A program made the position numbers and the translations under genes. The notes beneath the pieces were generated by a model, which was not told the origin of the DNA, searched no databases, and saw nothing but the letters and a program-made list of their open reading frames with translations. From Pseudomonas laurentiana (GTDB lineage: Bacteria; Pseudomonadota; Gammaproteobacteria; Pseudomonadales; Pseudomonadaceae), in assembly GCF_014648275.1 (NCBI RefSeq), contig NZ_BMQU01000006.1, positions 1 to 64,000 of the forward strand: a stretch of 64,000 bases of DNA, given 5' to 3'. Positions 27,851 to 38,052 of this stretch are shown here, piece by piece (within the stretch, counting starts at the first letter, position 1; each line of letters starts with the position of its first letter).

Positions 27851-29518
27851 TTACAATCTCAGGCTGACACTCACGGTAAAACGCGGCTGCCGATCAGCGC
27901 TGTCAAACGCCACATCGGCCAACGGCTTGGCGATCTCCAGTGACAGGTTGTAATCACGCAAATCCCCCATGCGCACCCCAAGCGCCAGCGATGACAGGTG
28001 AGCACTGCGTACATCCAGCGTGTTGAACCAGGCCTGGGCAGTATCCAGCACCCCATAAGGCTGCAGTACCTTCAGCAGGCGGGACTCACGTATCACGCTG
28101 TAGTTAACCTCATAAGCTGCGCCCCATCCTTTGTCGCCCGAGGCCTGGTCGACCGGGTAACCTCGTCCAAAATGCTGCCCACCAAACACGGCCCGCTCAC
28201 TGTCCGGCAGGCTGTCATCACTCCAGTAGAGAATGCCCGAGGCCACACCTTGCCAATTGTCGAAGAACCGGTCGCGCTGGACGCCGGAAACCCGCAAGCG
28301 CAAAAAATCCAAGTCGTAATCGCTGCTCGTCTTGGCCCCCAGGTAATCAAGCCCCTGGTACACCCCTCCACTGATTATCCGCAGTTGCTGCTCATCGGCC
28401 TTGCGCCACTCCCCCTCAAAGCTGAGCACACGGGTATCCGTCTCCACCGAAGGGTTGAGCGCAGTACCATCAGCCCGGTAGTCAATGCGGTCACGCACCG
28501 CATACAGCCGTGCGGCAACATTCAACCATTCGTCAGGCCCCGCAATCAGTGGCTGGCTCAGCCCCGCCGAAACAGAATCGCTACGCCAATCCCGCAGTAG
28601 CTCCCGGCCATCGCGAAAGCGCAGCGGCGTGTCCGATTCCGTACGGAAGGTCGAGGCAGCGAGGTTCAACTGGCTGCCCTCGCTGTCCAGGTACTGGGCA
28701 TAGTCGAGGCGGTAGTAACGCTGATGATCATCGCCCGGCGCAAACAGTCCACGAACACTCAGTTGCTCTCCCAGCGCCGTCTGCGACTGGCTGTCCAGGC
28801 TCAACAACGCTTGAGGGTCTGCACGGCTCCCATCATTCAGTACCAACGTGGCCGCCAAGGGTTTACGCGATGCCCTGACGATCAACCGGGCAGCGCCGTC
28901 CGACGAGCTGGCGGGGCTCAACAAACCTTTCAGGGTCACGCCCGGCACGTGGCTCATCAAGCTGGTGTAACGCTCAAACGTCTGTCGCGTCAGCGGTCTT
29001 TCCGCCTTGATCCGGTCTGCCAGGCTTGCCAGGTAGGCTGACACTGGACCGACATCACCGCGCAGCTCAACGTCGCGCAAGTAGCCCTCAACCAGCACCA
29101 CCCGCAAATAACCTTCACTGAAGTCCTGATCCGGCACCACCGCATAAGACAGAAAATAGCCGTCCCGATGGTAGCGCTCGGTCAGTCGCGCGGTGGCCTC
29201 AAGCACCTCGTTCAAGGTGACGGCGCGCTCCATCAGGTCCTGATAGTTGTCTTTCAGATCACTCAGCGGGTAGACCGTACCGCCTTCAAAGTGCACCTTT
29301 CGAAACCACACCCGGGTACCCGTCGGCAAACGCAACAAGGGCGGCCTCGGAGACGCGACAAACACATCGGCAGCAACCGGGCGATAGGCATCAATCGGCA
29401 GATTGGACGTCGGCAGGTAACGTTCGATCGCACTACGGTTGAGGTCATTCTGCAGGGCGTCGGCGCACACACCACACCCCCAGGAAAGGCCCAGCAGTGC
29501 GAGGGTCATCGATCGCAT
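27851..29518 (-). CDS. Two-partner secretion outer-membrane transporter (TpsB; ShlB/FhaC/HecB family)
   Basis: A 555-residue precursor with a signal peptide (about residues 1-19). Periplasmic POTRA domains follow (about 70-200; FRKVHFEGGTVYPLSDL and VVLVEGYLRDVELRG), then a 16-strand beta-barrel. The barrel holds GRGYPVDQ near residue 448, the L6 VRGY/F-like motif essential for secretion in FhaC. It exports a large TpsA exoprotein across the outer membrane. No TpsA gene is adjacent, so the transporter is an orphan here. An AAGGAG site precedes the ATG. Confidence 0.85.
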   Translation of the reverse strand: MRSMTLALLGLSWGCGVCADALQNDLNRSAIERYLPTSNLPIDAYRPVAADVFVASPRPPLLRLPTGTRVWFRKVHFEGGTVYPLSDLKDNYQDLMERAVTLNEVLEATARLTERYHRDGYFLSYAVVPDQDFSEGYLRVVLVEGYLRDVELRGDVGPVSAYLASLADRIKAERPLTRQTFERYTSLMSHVPGVTLKGLLSPASSSDGAARLIVRASRKPLAATLVLNDGSRADPQALLSLDSQSQTALGEQLSVRGLFAPGDDHQRYYRLDYAQYLDSEGSQLNLAASTFRTESDTPLRFRDGRELLRDWRSDSVSAGLSQPLIAGPDEWLNVAARLYAVRDRIDYRADGTALNPSVETDTRVLSFEGEWRKADEQQLRIISGGVYQGLDYLGAKTSSDYDLDFLRLRVSGVQRDRFFDNWQGVASGILYWSDDSLPDSERAVFGGQHFGRGYPVDQASGDKGWGAAYEVNYSVIRESRLLKVLQPYGVLDTAQAWFNTLDVRSAHLSSLALGVRMGDLRDYNLSLEIAKPLADVAFDSADRQPRFTVSVSLRL

Positions 29519-29699
29519 AGGACACTCCTTGACCCTGAATGTACGGGGCGGCTCGACGATGCTTTTCGTCTAACCCAAGCGTAGGTGTTGCCCGAAGAAC
29601 CGTCTAATTGGCCATCGGGTCTACAGTTGCCCAGAGACAAGGCGGGCACCCCACGCCGCCTGCCGTTATAATCCGCGCCCCTTTTTTCTGGAGATTGCC

Positions 29700-30149
29700 A
29701 TGCCCGCCCCTGCCTGGTGGCTGCTCTGCCTGCCGTTCGTCGCTGGCGCCTTCCTGCCGCTGCAAGCCGGTATCAACGGCCAACTGGCCAAACAGGTGTC
29801 CAGCGTGTTGGCTGCCGCCCTGATTTCCTTTGGCGTCGGCACTGTGGCGCTACTCGCGCTGGTGTTGCTGCAACGCGAAATGCCCGGCTTCAATGCCCTC
29901 AAGAGCCTGACCTGGTGGCACTGGTGTGGCGGCCTGCTCGGTGCCTTTTTCATCACCACGGCAGCCTTTGCTGGCCCGCGCATCGGTGCATTGCTGTTCA
30001 TGGCGCTGGTCCTGGCCGGGCAGTTGGCGATGGCCTTGACCCTCGACCACTTCGGCTGGGCCGGCTTTCGCGAAGCGCCGGCCAGCCTGGGCAAGGTCGC
30101 CGGCTTGCTGCTGGTGCTGGCCGGCGTATGGATGATTCGTCGCGGCTGA
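29700..30149 (+). CDS. DUF606/YdcZ-type DMT-superfamily permease
   Basis: A 149-residue inner-membrane protein with about five hydrophobic helices and the DUF606 pattern PLQAGINGQLA near residue 19 and GPRIGALLFMALVLAGQL near 92. Half-size members of the drug/metabolite transporter superfamily probably act as dimers; the substrate is unknown. A GGAG site precedes the ATG. It is convergent with pbpC. Confidence 0.82.
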   Translation: MPAPAWWLLCLPFVAGAFLPLQAGINGQLAKQVSSVLAAALISFGVGTVALLALVLLQREMPGFNALKSLTWWHWCGGLLGAFFITTAAFAGPRIGALLFMALVLAGQLAMALTLDHFGWAGFREAPASLGKVAGLLLVLAGVWMIRRG

Positions 30150-30161
30150 GTACAGCGTGGC

Positions 30162-32516
30162 TCAGTCGTTGACCTGAAACTCGATGCGCGCGGTCTGCCC
30201 GCTGGCGTCGAGTGTGCTCAATTCATAGCGACCGGCCTGCTCGAAACTGACCGTGAGGCTATCCTGCGCAGCCGTCTCACCCACCGGCGCGCCATTGAGG
30301 AACCACCAGCGCTGGCCACTGCCGCCCAACGCCGACACCTTCAGTTGCAACGCGTCGCGACTGGCCGCCGGTCGGCGCAAGTGGTCGCCGTTGCGTACAC
30401 CGACAATCGACAACGGCGCCGTAACATCCGGCACCTTCGGCGGGCAGCGCGGGTCAATGGCCGGCAGGCGTGCCTCACGCCGTTCCACCCGGGGCAACCA
30501 CGGCTCCAGTGGCGCAGGCCACAAGGCGATGTCACGCGCGTGAGCCCCGGGGCACGCCGCATCGACGCGCAAACCCTGATCATTGACCCAGACCTTTTCC
30601 AGCAAGCCCACACTCAGGGGCTGATCAAGCGCCTGCAACGTCGGCGGCGTGGTGCCATCCAGCGTCCAGGCGAAACGCTGCCGCCGACAGTTGTCATCCT
30701 GCCGAGCCATCGGCTGGCCCAGTGGCCAGCAGATCGCTGCCACCCCAACATTGGCCGGCACGGCCGCTACCGGTGCGGTGATGCCGCGCTGGCTGTCGCG
30801 GTTACTCAACACGTCATGCACCTGCAGCATCAACGGTGCGGCAGAGGCCAAGCCGAACTGGCCCGGTACTGGTGTGCCATCGGGGCGCCCGATCCAGATG
30901 CCAATCAAGTAACGAGGGCCCACACCAATCGACCAGGCATCGCGAAAGCCATAACTGGTGCCCGTCTTCCAGGCCAATTGCGGACGCTGCACCAGCTCGG
31001 CATGAGGGTCGAGGTCCGGGCGGGCCTGGCCACTCAAGATACGCCGCGTGATCCATGCCGCACCGGGCGACAGCAGGCGCCGCTCCAACAGTGGATCGTC
31101 AGGCTGCAAACGCAGCGCTGCACTCATGCCATTGCGGGCAAAGGCACTGTAACCGCTGACCAGATCTTCCAGGCGACTCCCCGCGCCGCCCAGAATCAAC
31201 GACAGGTTGGGCTCGGCCAGAGGCGGCAGGGTAAGCGGCATACCGCCCTGGCGCATCTGTGCAGCAAAACGCTTCGGCCCATAGGCTTCGAGCAACTGCA
31301 CCGCCGGCAGGTTCAGTGACAAGGCCAAGGCCGAACTGGCCGACACCGGCCCGCTGAAGCCCTGAGAAAAATTGCCGGGGCGGTAGTCGCCATAACGCCG
31401 TGGTACGTCCTGCAGAAGCGACTCAGAGTGAATCAACCCCTCATCAAGTGCCATCCCGAACAAGAACGGTTTAAGCGTCGAGCCGGGCGAGCGCAGGGCG
31501 CTGATCATGTCGACATGACCGAAGCGCCGGGTATCACTGAGGTCGACCGACCCCAGGTAAGCGCGCACGGCCATGGTCTGTGACTCGACCACCAGAATCG
31601 CCGCCGACGTACGCTCGGGCAGGCGCGCGCGCCACCCCAGCAACAGGTCCTCCAGACGGCGCTGCAGGGCGGCATCGAGCGTGGTGCGGATCAACGGCGG
31701 ACTGCCCGGTCGGTTCAAGCGCCTGGCCAACAGCGGGGCCAGTGTCGGCTCCTGACGGGGTGCCAGCAACAGTGGCTCCTGTGCCGCCTCGGCAACCTGT
31801 TGTTCAGGCCAGACCCGGTACTCGGCCAGCCGTTGCAGTACCTTGTCGCGCGCGGCCTGAGCACGCTGCGGGTGACGGTCAGGGCGCAGCCGGCTTGGCG
31901 CTTGCGGCAGCACTGCCAGCAGCGCAGCGTCGGCCGGGGTCAGTTGTTGAGGTGACTTGCCCAGATAGGCCCAACTCGCTGCTGCGACCCCCTGCAACGT
32001 ACCGCCAAACGGCGCGCGGTTGAGGTAGATCTGCAGGATCTCATCCTTGGACAGGTGCCACTCCAGCTGCGCGGTACGCCAGAGTTGGCGCAATTTACCG
32101 GGCAGCGTTCGAGCATGGGGGTCGAGCAGTCGCGCCACCTGCATCGACAAGGTGCTGCCACCAGACACCACGCGCCCCCCCTGCAGGTTTTGCCAGACAG
32201 CGCGCCCCAAGGCCAAAGGGTTCACCCCGGGATGACGGTAAAACCAACGGTCCTCATAGGTCAGCAAGGCCTGCAAGTACAGGGGCGACACCTGCTCAGG
32301 AGTGATCGGGTAGCGCCATACGCCATCAGCGTCGGCGAAGCGCCACAACGGTGTACCATCTTCCGCCAGCACTACCCGGGCCAGGTCATCCGCAGGCAAC
32401 GGCAGTGGCCAGATACGGTCGGCGAGCCACAACAGCGCGCACAACAGCAGGCCGCTCGCAGCAATGCCTGCCAGCCATTTCCCCTTGCGACCATGGGAGC
32501 GGACTACGCTGAACAT
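30162..32516 (-). CDS. pbpC: Penicillin-binding protein 1C (bifunctional peptidoglycan synthase)
   Basis: A 784-residue inner-membrane protein with a TM helix at about 14-32. The GT51 glycosyltransferase has its catalytic Glu88 in YEDRWFYRHPG. The transpeptidase has Ser346 in SPGSTLKPF, the SLN motif near 400-402 and KTGTSYG later. A C-terminal BiPBP_C domain follows. The ATG at 32516 is chosen because it places the TM helix normally; an in-frame start at 32618 overlaps the divergent gene's leader. In E. coli and here pbpC is a neighbour of the alpha-2-macroglobulin gene, and the two are thought to defend and repair the envelope together. Confidence 0.92.
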   Translation of the reverse strand: MFSVVRSHGRKGKWLAGIAASGLLLCALLWLADRIWPLPLPADDLARVVLAEDGTPLWRFADADGVWRYPITPEQVSPLYLQALLTYEDRWFYRHPGVNPLALGRAVWQNLQGGRVVSGGSTLSMQVARLLDPHARTLPGKLRQLWRTAQLEWHLSKDEILQIYLNRAPFGGTLQGVAAASWAYLGKSPQQLTPADAALLAVLPQAPSRLRPDRHPQRAQAARDKVLQRLAEYRVWPEQQVAEAAQEPLLLAPRQEPTLAPLLARRLNRPGSPPLIRTTLDAALQRRLEDLLLGWRARLPERTSAAILVVESQTMAVRAYLGSVDLSDTRRFGHVDMISALRSPGSTLKPFLFGMALDEGLIHSESLLQDVPRRYGDYRPGNFSQGFSGPVSASSALALSLNLPAVQLLEAYGPKRFAAQMRQGGMPLTLPPLAEPNLSLILGGAGSRLEDLVSGYSAFARNGMSAALRLQPDDPLLERRLLSPGAAWITRRILSGQARPDLDPHAELVQRPQLAWKTGTSYGFRDAWSIGVGPRYLIGIWIGRPDGTPVPGQFGLASAAPLMLQVHDVLSNRDSQRGITAPVAAVPANVGVAAICWPLGQPMARQDDNCRRQRFAWTLDGTTPPTLQALDQPLSVGLLEKVWVNDQGLRVDAACPGAHARDIALWPAPLEPWLPRVERREARLPAIDPRCPPKVPDVTAPLSIVGVRNGDHLRRPAASRDALQLKVSALGGSGQRWWFLNGAPVGETAAQDSLTVSFEQAGRYELSTLDASGQTARIEFQVND

Positions 32517-32620
32517 CACGTACCGGCACCGTGCGCTGAGCACAGGGAACCGAGTCGGCCCGTGAGTGACCAAAGGCCGGGAAAGGGCGAAACTGCCGCG
32601 ATGATCATCAGGACGCAATT

Positions 32621-32914
32621 ATGCATGTAGAAGGTTTTTTCGAATGGCTCGGACAAGCGCTGGGCGCCTTGATCCGCTTTGTGGTGGATGGCCTCAGTGG
32701 CCTGTTCAACCTGCTGGCCAATGCCGGCAGCAGCTTTATCGAGGGTCTTTCGCGCACGCTGGGCATGGACACCTCGCTGATCAGCATCCTCACGCTGATC
32801 GTCGGGCTGCTGGTGCTGTACTCGGCGGTTCGAGCGTTCATGCGCGCCTCGATCATCATCGGGATCATCTGGTTACTGCTGGGGCTGTGGATTCTGAGCT
32901 GGGTGGTTCACTGA
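32621..32914 (+). CDS. Small membrane protein between pbpC and alpha-2-macroglobulin gene
   Basis: A 97-residue protein with an amphipathic N-terminal half (EWLGQALGALIRFVVDGLSG) and two hydrophobic helices (about 50-70 and 74-94). An AGGA site precedes the ATG. It is divergent from pbpC with 104 bp between starts. No known domain is recognised; the conserved position suggests a link with the envelope genes on either side, which is an inference. Confidence 0.65.
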   Translation: MHVEGFFEWLGQALGALIRFVVDGLSGLFNLLANAGSSFIEGLSRTLGMDTSLISILTLIVGLLVLYSAVRAFMRASIIIGIIWLLLGLWILSWVVH

Positions 32915-32982
32915 CGGCCATCGACGGCAAGGCCGGCGCCTACAGGGCATACGCCACCCTGTAGAAACCGGCCAACACCCCA

Positions 32983-35900
32983 TCAGCGCTCCTTGACCAC
33001 CAACGCGCCGCGAGCCTCGCCGACTGCCTGCCAGTTAGGCCGATACATCGACTCGACCTGTGGCGGTGGCACCCGGTAGACACCCGGGGTCACTGCACGG
33101 GCCAGGTACAGCAGGTGGGTCGTGCCGTAACCGTCCAGGTCCACTGCCGCGACATAACGATCGTCACGGAACTCCTGATGCAGCAAGGTCGCATTCTGCA
33201 TCGCGCTGTGCCATTCCTTCACCGCACTGCTGGCGTTCTCCAGGCTGGCCGCACTTTGCGCCAGATTCTGGTTCTCCAGCTCCAGGCCGGCAGGCAGCAG
33301 GTCGACCACCAAGGCGTCAGGCACACGCTGACTGGCACTCACCGCCAGGTGTACCAGCACCAGTTGGCCACTCTTCAGGCCATTAAGGTCCAACGGCTGG
33401 CCGTTCATGCCCAGGTAATCGCGGCGGATACTCAGGTTCTCGCCACCAGCAGGAGGTGCCACCTGTGGATACCCTGACAAGGTCAGTTGCTGGTACAGGG
33501 TTTGGTCACCGTTGTTCTGCACGGTCAACGACTGAGCCAACGCTGTACTTTCAAGCTTCACGGCAGGCTGCGCCTGGCTCAGCTCACGCACCTCGCCGCC
33601 AGCCTCCAGGCGAGCGGTCCAGGGCTGCTCTGGCTTGCCAAGCAAACCGCGCCCGGCCAGGAACAGGGCGTTGCGCTCCTGTGTCGACAACCAACGATTG
33701 GCCGCCAGCAGGTCCGACAACTCGAACAGGCGCGCCTCGCGCTTGCCCGATGCCAGGTTGTTTTCTTCCAGCAGGGCCAGAATCAAGGCCTGGTCCCGTA
33801 GCGGGCTACCGTAATCGCCCAGCCAGTAACGGCTGTCACGGGTCACTGCCAGCCCGGCCTGCATGGCCTGCTCGGCACGCGGCTTGTCACCCATCTTGTC
33901 CAGGGCAATGGACAACTGCACCAGCGGCAAGCCCGAGCGCGCGTCGCTGCGACGCTCGAACAAACTGCGCAAAGCACCCAGCGGTGCTTGCTGACTACGC
34001 GCCAACACCAACGCCGCGTAGGCTTGCACGGCAAAGCGGCTGTGCTCGGCATTCTGGCTGTAGCGTACCTCGATCAGGTTACGCTCCTGCACGTAACGCA
34101 ACAGGCGCTCACTGGCCTTTTTCAAGGCTTCGGCCGGTACCGCATAGCCTTGATCGCGGGCACGCAGGAGGAAGTCGGTGACATAGGCCGTCAACCAGTA
34201 CTCTTCCTCGCCGTCGGCACTCCACAGGCCGAAGCTGCCGTTGTAACGCTGCATGCCCAGCAGGCGCTCAATACCGACTTCGATCTTGCGCTGACGTTTA
34301 TCCGCAGCCTCGCCTTTCAGGCCCAGACGCTTAAGCGTCGCGTCATCGGCATAGAGCGAGGGGTACAGACCACTGGTGGTCTGCTCGGCACAGCCGTACG
34401 GGTAGGCTTCCAATGCACGGATCTGCTCACCCAGGTTCAGCGGTGGGCGGCTGGACAGGGCCAGGCTCGCCTCAAGGCCGGCCGGCTCGAACACTGCCAG
34501 CTCCGACTGCGGCAGGCTCCATGGCTGATCGTTGAGCGTCGCGCGGTAATGCTTGAGCAGCGCCGGGTACGCCGGGCGTATGCCCAAGGTCCACTCACGG
34601 CTGAAGACAGTGCTCGGCTCACCTGGCAGCACCAGGCCTTGCACCTGCACCTTGACCTGCCCTTGCCCCAAGCCACCAGTGGCCTGTACCGGGATCAGCA
34701 GCGTCTTGCGCTGACCTTCCGCCAATGGCACCTGCTGCTCGGCAGCCCGCATCAGGCTGAGCTGACCTTCGGCGCTGAACTGCACGGTGATGTTCTGCGC
34801 CTTGCCGGAGAGGTTCGACAGGTCAAGCGCCAGGGTAGTGCGATCACCACCGGCGAGGAAGCGCGGTGCCGACAGTTCGGCAATCAGGGGTGCGGCCACG
34901 ACCGTCTTGGCCTCGGCCATGCCGAAGCGGTCTTCGGTCCAGGCCTGGGCCATCACCCGCAGCTCACCATTGAAGTCCGGGATATCGACACTGGCCTGGC
35001 CTTCACCCTTCTCGTTCAAGGTCACCGGCGCGCTTTGCAAGGCAACGATGGTCACGCTGGTATCCGGGCGCTTGCCACCCTTGGTCAGGCCGGCGTCACC
35101 ACCGAATGCCAGGCTGGCCAGGCGGCCCTGACCGGCTTCGATCAACTGACCATAAATATCCAGTTGGTCGGCGCCATAGGCCTTGCGCCCGAACATCGCG
35201 GTAAATGGATCTGGTGTTGCGTATTCCGTGATGTTGAGAATGCCAACGTCCACCGCAGCCAGCAGTACGTGCACCTGTTTCGGCACACTGCCATCGGCGT
35301 TACGCGCCTGCACCTTGACCGTCAGTGGTTGCTTGGGACGCATCTTCTCTGGCGCGGTGAGACTGACCGCCAGTTTGCGCTCGGCACGCTCCAGTGGCAG
35401 GTGCAGAATACCCACGGCACGCTTTGGTGTGACGTTCGCCTTGCGCTCCCCCGGGCGAATCACCAGGGCACTGACATACAGATCGTGCCGCGCCCACTTG
35501 CGGTCCAGCTTGACGTCAAAGGCCTTGCCTTCGGCAGGCACGTCGATTTCCTCCCACCACAGCGGGCCGTCGGCGGACTCGACCATCAAGTACCCCTTGC
35601 CCGCAGCGGGAGGGGTCACCGTGACCGTGGCGGTGTCGCCATCAGCATAGGCTTTCTTGTCCAGCGCCAGCTTGACCTGGTCCGGGCGTACAGCGCCGCC
35701 GTCAGTATTGTCCTGGGCACGGTAGCCAGCCCAGAAACGCAAGCTGCTGACCAACCCGGTACGCGGGTCCTCCACCTCGACACGGTAAGGGCCCCACTCT
35801 ACCGGGAAGCTGATCTTGGCGGTGCCACCGGCCTTGATGCTGACGGTTTCCTCGCTCTGGGTCAGGTACTTCTCGTTAAAGTTGTAGCTCCAGCCATCGC

Positions 35901-37881
35901 TCTCGGAATAGTTCCAGTAATAATCGCGGCGCTCCTGCACCAGGCGCACCCGCAGGTTATCCACCGCCAGCTTGTTGCCGTCGCGGTCAGCGACAAGCAG
36001 TTCAAACTCGACCGGACCATCACCATCGGTTTCTTCACCATTAAACAGGCCGCGCAACCCCGGCAACCGATTGGCCGGCCAGATCGGCTGTTCAAGTCGG
36101 CGGGTGATCGGACGACCACCGGACTCCTGCAGGCTCGCCTGCACCGTCAACTGCAAGGGCGAACGGGCTTCAGACCATTTACTCTCAATGCTCAGCGTGG
36201 CATCACCAGAGGCATCCAGGGTGGTTTCGTCCAGTTCCAGATCCTGGCTCAGCTCCTGCTCGGTAACCGAGCCGAACTGGTAGCCGGGCAAGGCCGGCAC
36301 GGCTTCACGCAATGGGCGGACATAGGCTTGGCCGCTCAGACGGTTACCCGACGCCGGAGCACCATAGAGGTAACGGCCATTGACCGATATTTCGGCAGTT
36401 TCCTCAGGCGTCAGGGGTGTCGGGCTACCCTTGAGTTCGAGCGCCAGTCGCTCAGGCAGGAAGTCCTCGACCATGAAACCGTAGACCTGGCGCTGACCGC
36501 CGCCGAAGTCGAAGAGCAACTCCCAACGCCCCGTGGGCGCTTCGCCAGCCAGTTGCAGCGCGTACTGATAGAGGCCTTCGTTACCCGGCTCCCAGACGAA
36601 CTTGCGGCTGATCTGGTTATCCGGGCGACGCACTTCTACCGTGACCGGTTGCGGCTTGACCGGCTTACCGTCCTGATCGCGCAGCAACGCATTGAGCAGC
36701 ACGGTCTCACCCGGGCGATACAGGTCACGCGGGCCAAACACGAAAAACTGCAAAGGGTTGGCCAGAGGCCCAGTGATGTCGAACTCGGCCAGGTCCAGTG
36801 CGGCATTGTTCAAACGCAGCATCGTGGTGTGTTCGGCCTGCTTGGCCAACAGCACTTCAGCCTTGGCCGCCGCCGGCAACTGCGCGTGGCCACTGCCATC
36901 GGTCTTGCCCTGGCCCAGCACGCGGCCTTCGTTGTCGAGCAACTCGACCTCGACGCCGCCAAGGGCCTTGCCGCCTTCCAGCGCCTGGGTGAACACATCG
37001 AGGCGGTTCTGATAACGGTGCGCCGACAGGCCAATGTCGCTGAGGGTAAACAGGGTGGCCGGCTGCGAATAGTTGTAGGTACCCGACGCACGCATGACCG
37101 CCAGATAAACCCCTGGTTGCTGCAGCGGCTTGAGGCCGGCGATTGGCAACAACAGGGTTTCACGGGTATTGCGGGCCGGGTTCAGGTCAAAGCGACCGCC
37201 ATAGACCAGCTCGGCCATCGGCAGCAACTCGCGGGACTCATACGTCTGCAGGCTGCTGTTGCGGCCCCACTGTCCCAGGAAGGTCGGCAGCGCCTCAGGC
37301 TTGATCCGGAAAAATTCGACATCGACCTTGTCGACGTTGAGCGCGATTACCGGCAGGCCTTCGGCCACGCGGGTCGGCAACAGCGAGCCGCGGCTGGCGA
37401 AACCGACGGTCGGCTCCAGGTCGCGGGTTTCCAGACGGCTGACCGATTCGGCAGCCAGGTGCTTGCCATTCACGGCCAACAGCCCGGCGTCGATGGTCAG
37501 CACCAGCTTGCGCTTGGGCTCCAGGTGCCGCAATCGCAGCTCCATCTGGTTATCGGAGAGCTCCCAGGCACCATCGACCTTGCCCTTGACCGTATCCACC
37601 AGGTGAAGGCGTTCGGCGAACGGCTGCTGAGCGTCCAGTGGTGCACTGAACGACACCGACAAGGTGCTCGAACCATCCAGTTGCACTTCGGACACATCCA
37701 CCACGCTCAACTCGCGTCCGGCGTAGCGTTGGGCCAGGGTTGCAGCGTCTTCACGCGCAGGCTTGGGCGCGCTGGGCGCCGCCTTCTCTGCCGGCGCGGG
37801 TGCGGGTTTGTCCACGGATGACGAGTCGCAGGCACTCAATAGCGCCAGCGCACAGGCCAGCAACAATCCTTTGTTGAACAT
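32983..37881 (-). CDS. yfhM: Bacterial alpha-2-macroglobulin lipoprotein (YfhM/ECAM-like)
   Basis: A 1632-residue periplasmic lipoprotein with lipobox LLSAC (Cys18) and a proline/alanine linker. A series of MG (fibronectin-like) domains follows, then the TED domain with the thioester motif CAEQ (Cys1164-Gln1167, E. coli: CLEQ). It traps proteases that attack the cell through a bait region and the reactive thioester. Residues 1-28 of the longest frame are dropped because the signal peptide MFNKGLLLACALALLSAC starts at 37881. With pbpC nearby it fits the type that pairs a protease trap with a cell-wall repair enzyme. The gene is intact and full length. Confidence 0.93.
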   Translation of the reverse strand: MFNKGLLLACALALLSACDSSSVDKPAPAPAEKAAPSAPKPAREDAATLAQRYAGRELSVVDVSEVQLDGSSTLSVSFSAPLDAQQPFAERLHLVDTVKGKVDGAWELSDNQMELRLRHLEPKRKLVLTIDAGLLAVNGKHLAAESVSRLETRDLEPTVGFASRGSLLPTRVAEGLPVIALNVDKVDVEFFRIKPEALPTFLGQWGRNSSLQTYESRELLPMAELVYGGRFDLNPARNTRETLLLPIAGLKPLQQPGVYLAVMRASGTYNYSQPATLFTLSDIGLSAHRYQNRLDVFTQALEGGKALGGVEVELLDNEGRVLGQGKTDGSGHAQLPAAAKAEVLLAKQAEHTTMLRLNNAALDLAEFDITGPLANPLQFFVFGPRDLYRPGETVLLNALLRDQDGKPVKPQPVTVEVRRPDNQISRKFVWEPGNEGLYQYALQLAGEAPTGRWELLFDFGGGQRQVYGFMVEDFLPERLALELKGSPTPLTPEETAEISVNGRYLYGAPASGNRLSGQAYVRPLREAVPALPGYQFGSVTEQELSQDLELDETTLDASGDATLSIESKWSEARSPLQLTVQASLQESGGRPITRRLEQPIWPANRLPGLRGLFNGEETDGDGPVEFELLVADRDGNKLAVDNLRVRLVQERRDYYWNYSESDGWSYNFNEKYLTQSEETVSIKAGGTAKISFPVEWGPYRVEVEDPRTGLVSSLRFWAGYRAQDNTDGGAVRPDQVKLALDKKAYADGDTATVTVTPPAAGKGYLMVESADGPLWWEEIDVPAEGKAFDVKLDRKWARHDLYVSALVIRPGERKANVTPKRAVGILHLPLERAERKLAVSLTAPEKMRPKQPLTVKVQARNADGSVPKQVHVLLAAVDVGILNITEYATPDPFTAMFGRKAYGADQLDIYGQLIEAGQGRLASLAFGGDAGLTKGGKRPDTSVTIVALQSAPVTLNEKGEGQASVDIPDFNGELRVMAQAWTEDRFGMAEAKTVVAAPLIAELSAPRFLAGGDRTTLALDLSNLSGKAQNITVQFSAEGQLSLMRAAEQQVPLAEGQRKTLLIPVQATGGLGQGQVKVQVQGLVLPGEPSTVFSREWTLGIRPAYPALLKHYRATLNDQPWSLPQSELAVFEPAGLEASLALSSRPPLNLGEQIRALEAYPYGCAEQTTSGLYPSLYADDATLKRLGLKGEAADKRQRKIEVGIERLLGMQRYNGSFGLWSADGEEEYWLTAYVTDFLLRARDQGYAVPAEALKKASERLLRYVQERNLIEVRYSQNAEHSRFAVQAYAALVLARSQQAPLGALRSLFERRSDARSGLPLVQLSIALDKMGDKPRAEQAMQAGLAVTRDSRYWLGDYGSPLRDQALILALLEENNLASGKREARLFELSDLLAANRWLSTQERNALFLAGRGLLGKPEQPWTARLEAGGEVRELSQAQPAVKLESTALAQSLTVQNNGDQTLYQQLTLSGYPQVAPPAGGENLSIRRDYLGMNGQPLDLNGLKSGQLVLVHLAVSASQRVPDALVVDLLPAGLELENQNLAQSAASLENASSAVKEWHSAMQNATLLHQEFRDDRYVAAVDLDGYGTTHLLYLARAVTPGVYRVPPPQVESMYRPNWQAVGEARGALVVKER

Positions 37882-38052
37882 GGGAGATGAACTCTCTTGG
37901 GCAGCAGTGTCTTTAAGGGGTGAACTATATCTCATCGGCACATCGGCAAGCGTGCGCAAATGCACGCTTTAGCCACAGGCAAGGCGCTCAGACCGCCTGT
38001 CGGCCCATTAGTGCCGTCTGTCCACTACAATGCGGGTTCACTAGGAGCCTGC

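Noticed and set aside
33988..37821. A 1277-codon open frame on the plus strand opposite the alpha-2-macroglobulin gene
   Set aside because: It is an antisense shadow caused by high GC. The minus-strand frame has a signal peptide, lipobox and thioester motif, whereas this one has no recognisable domain.
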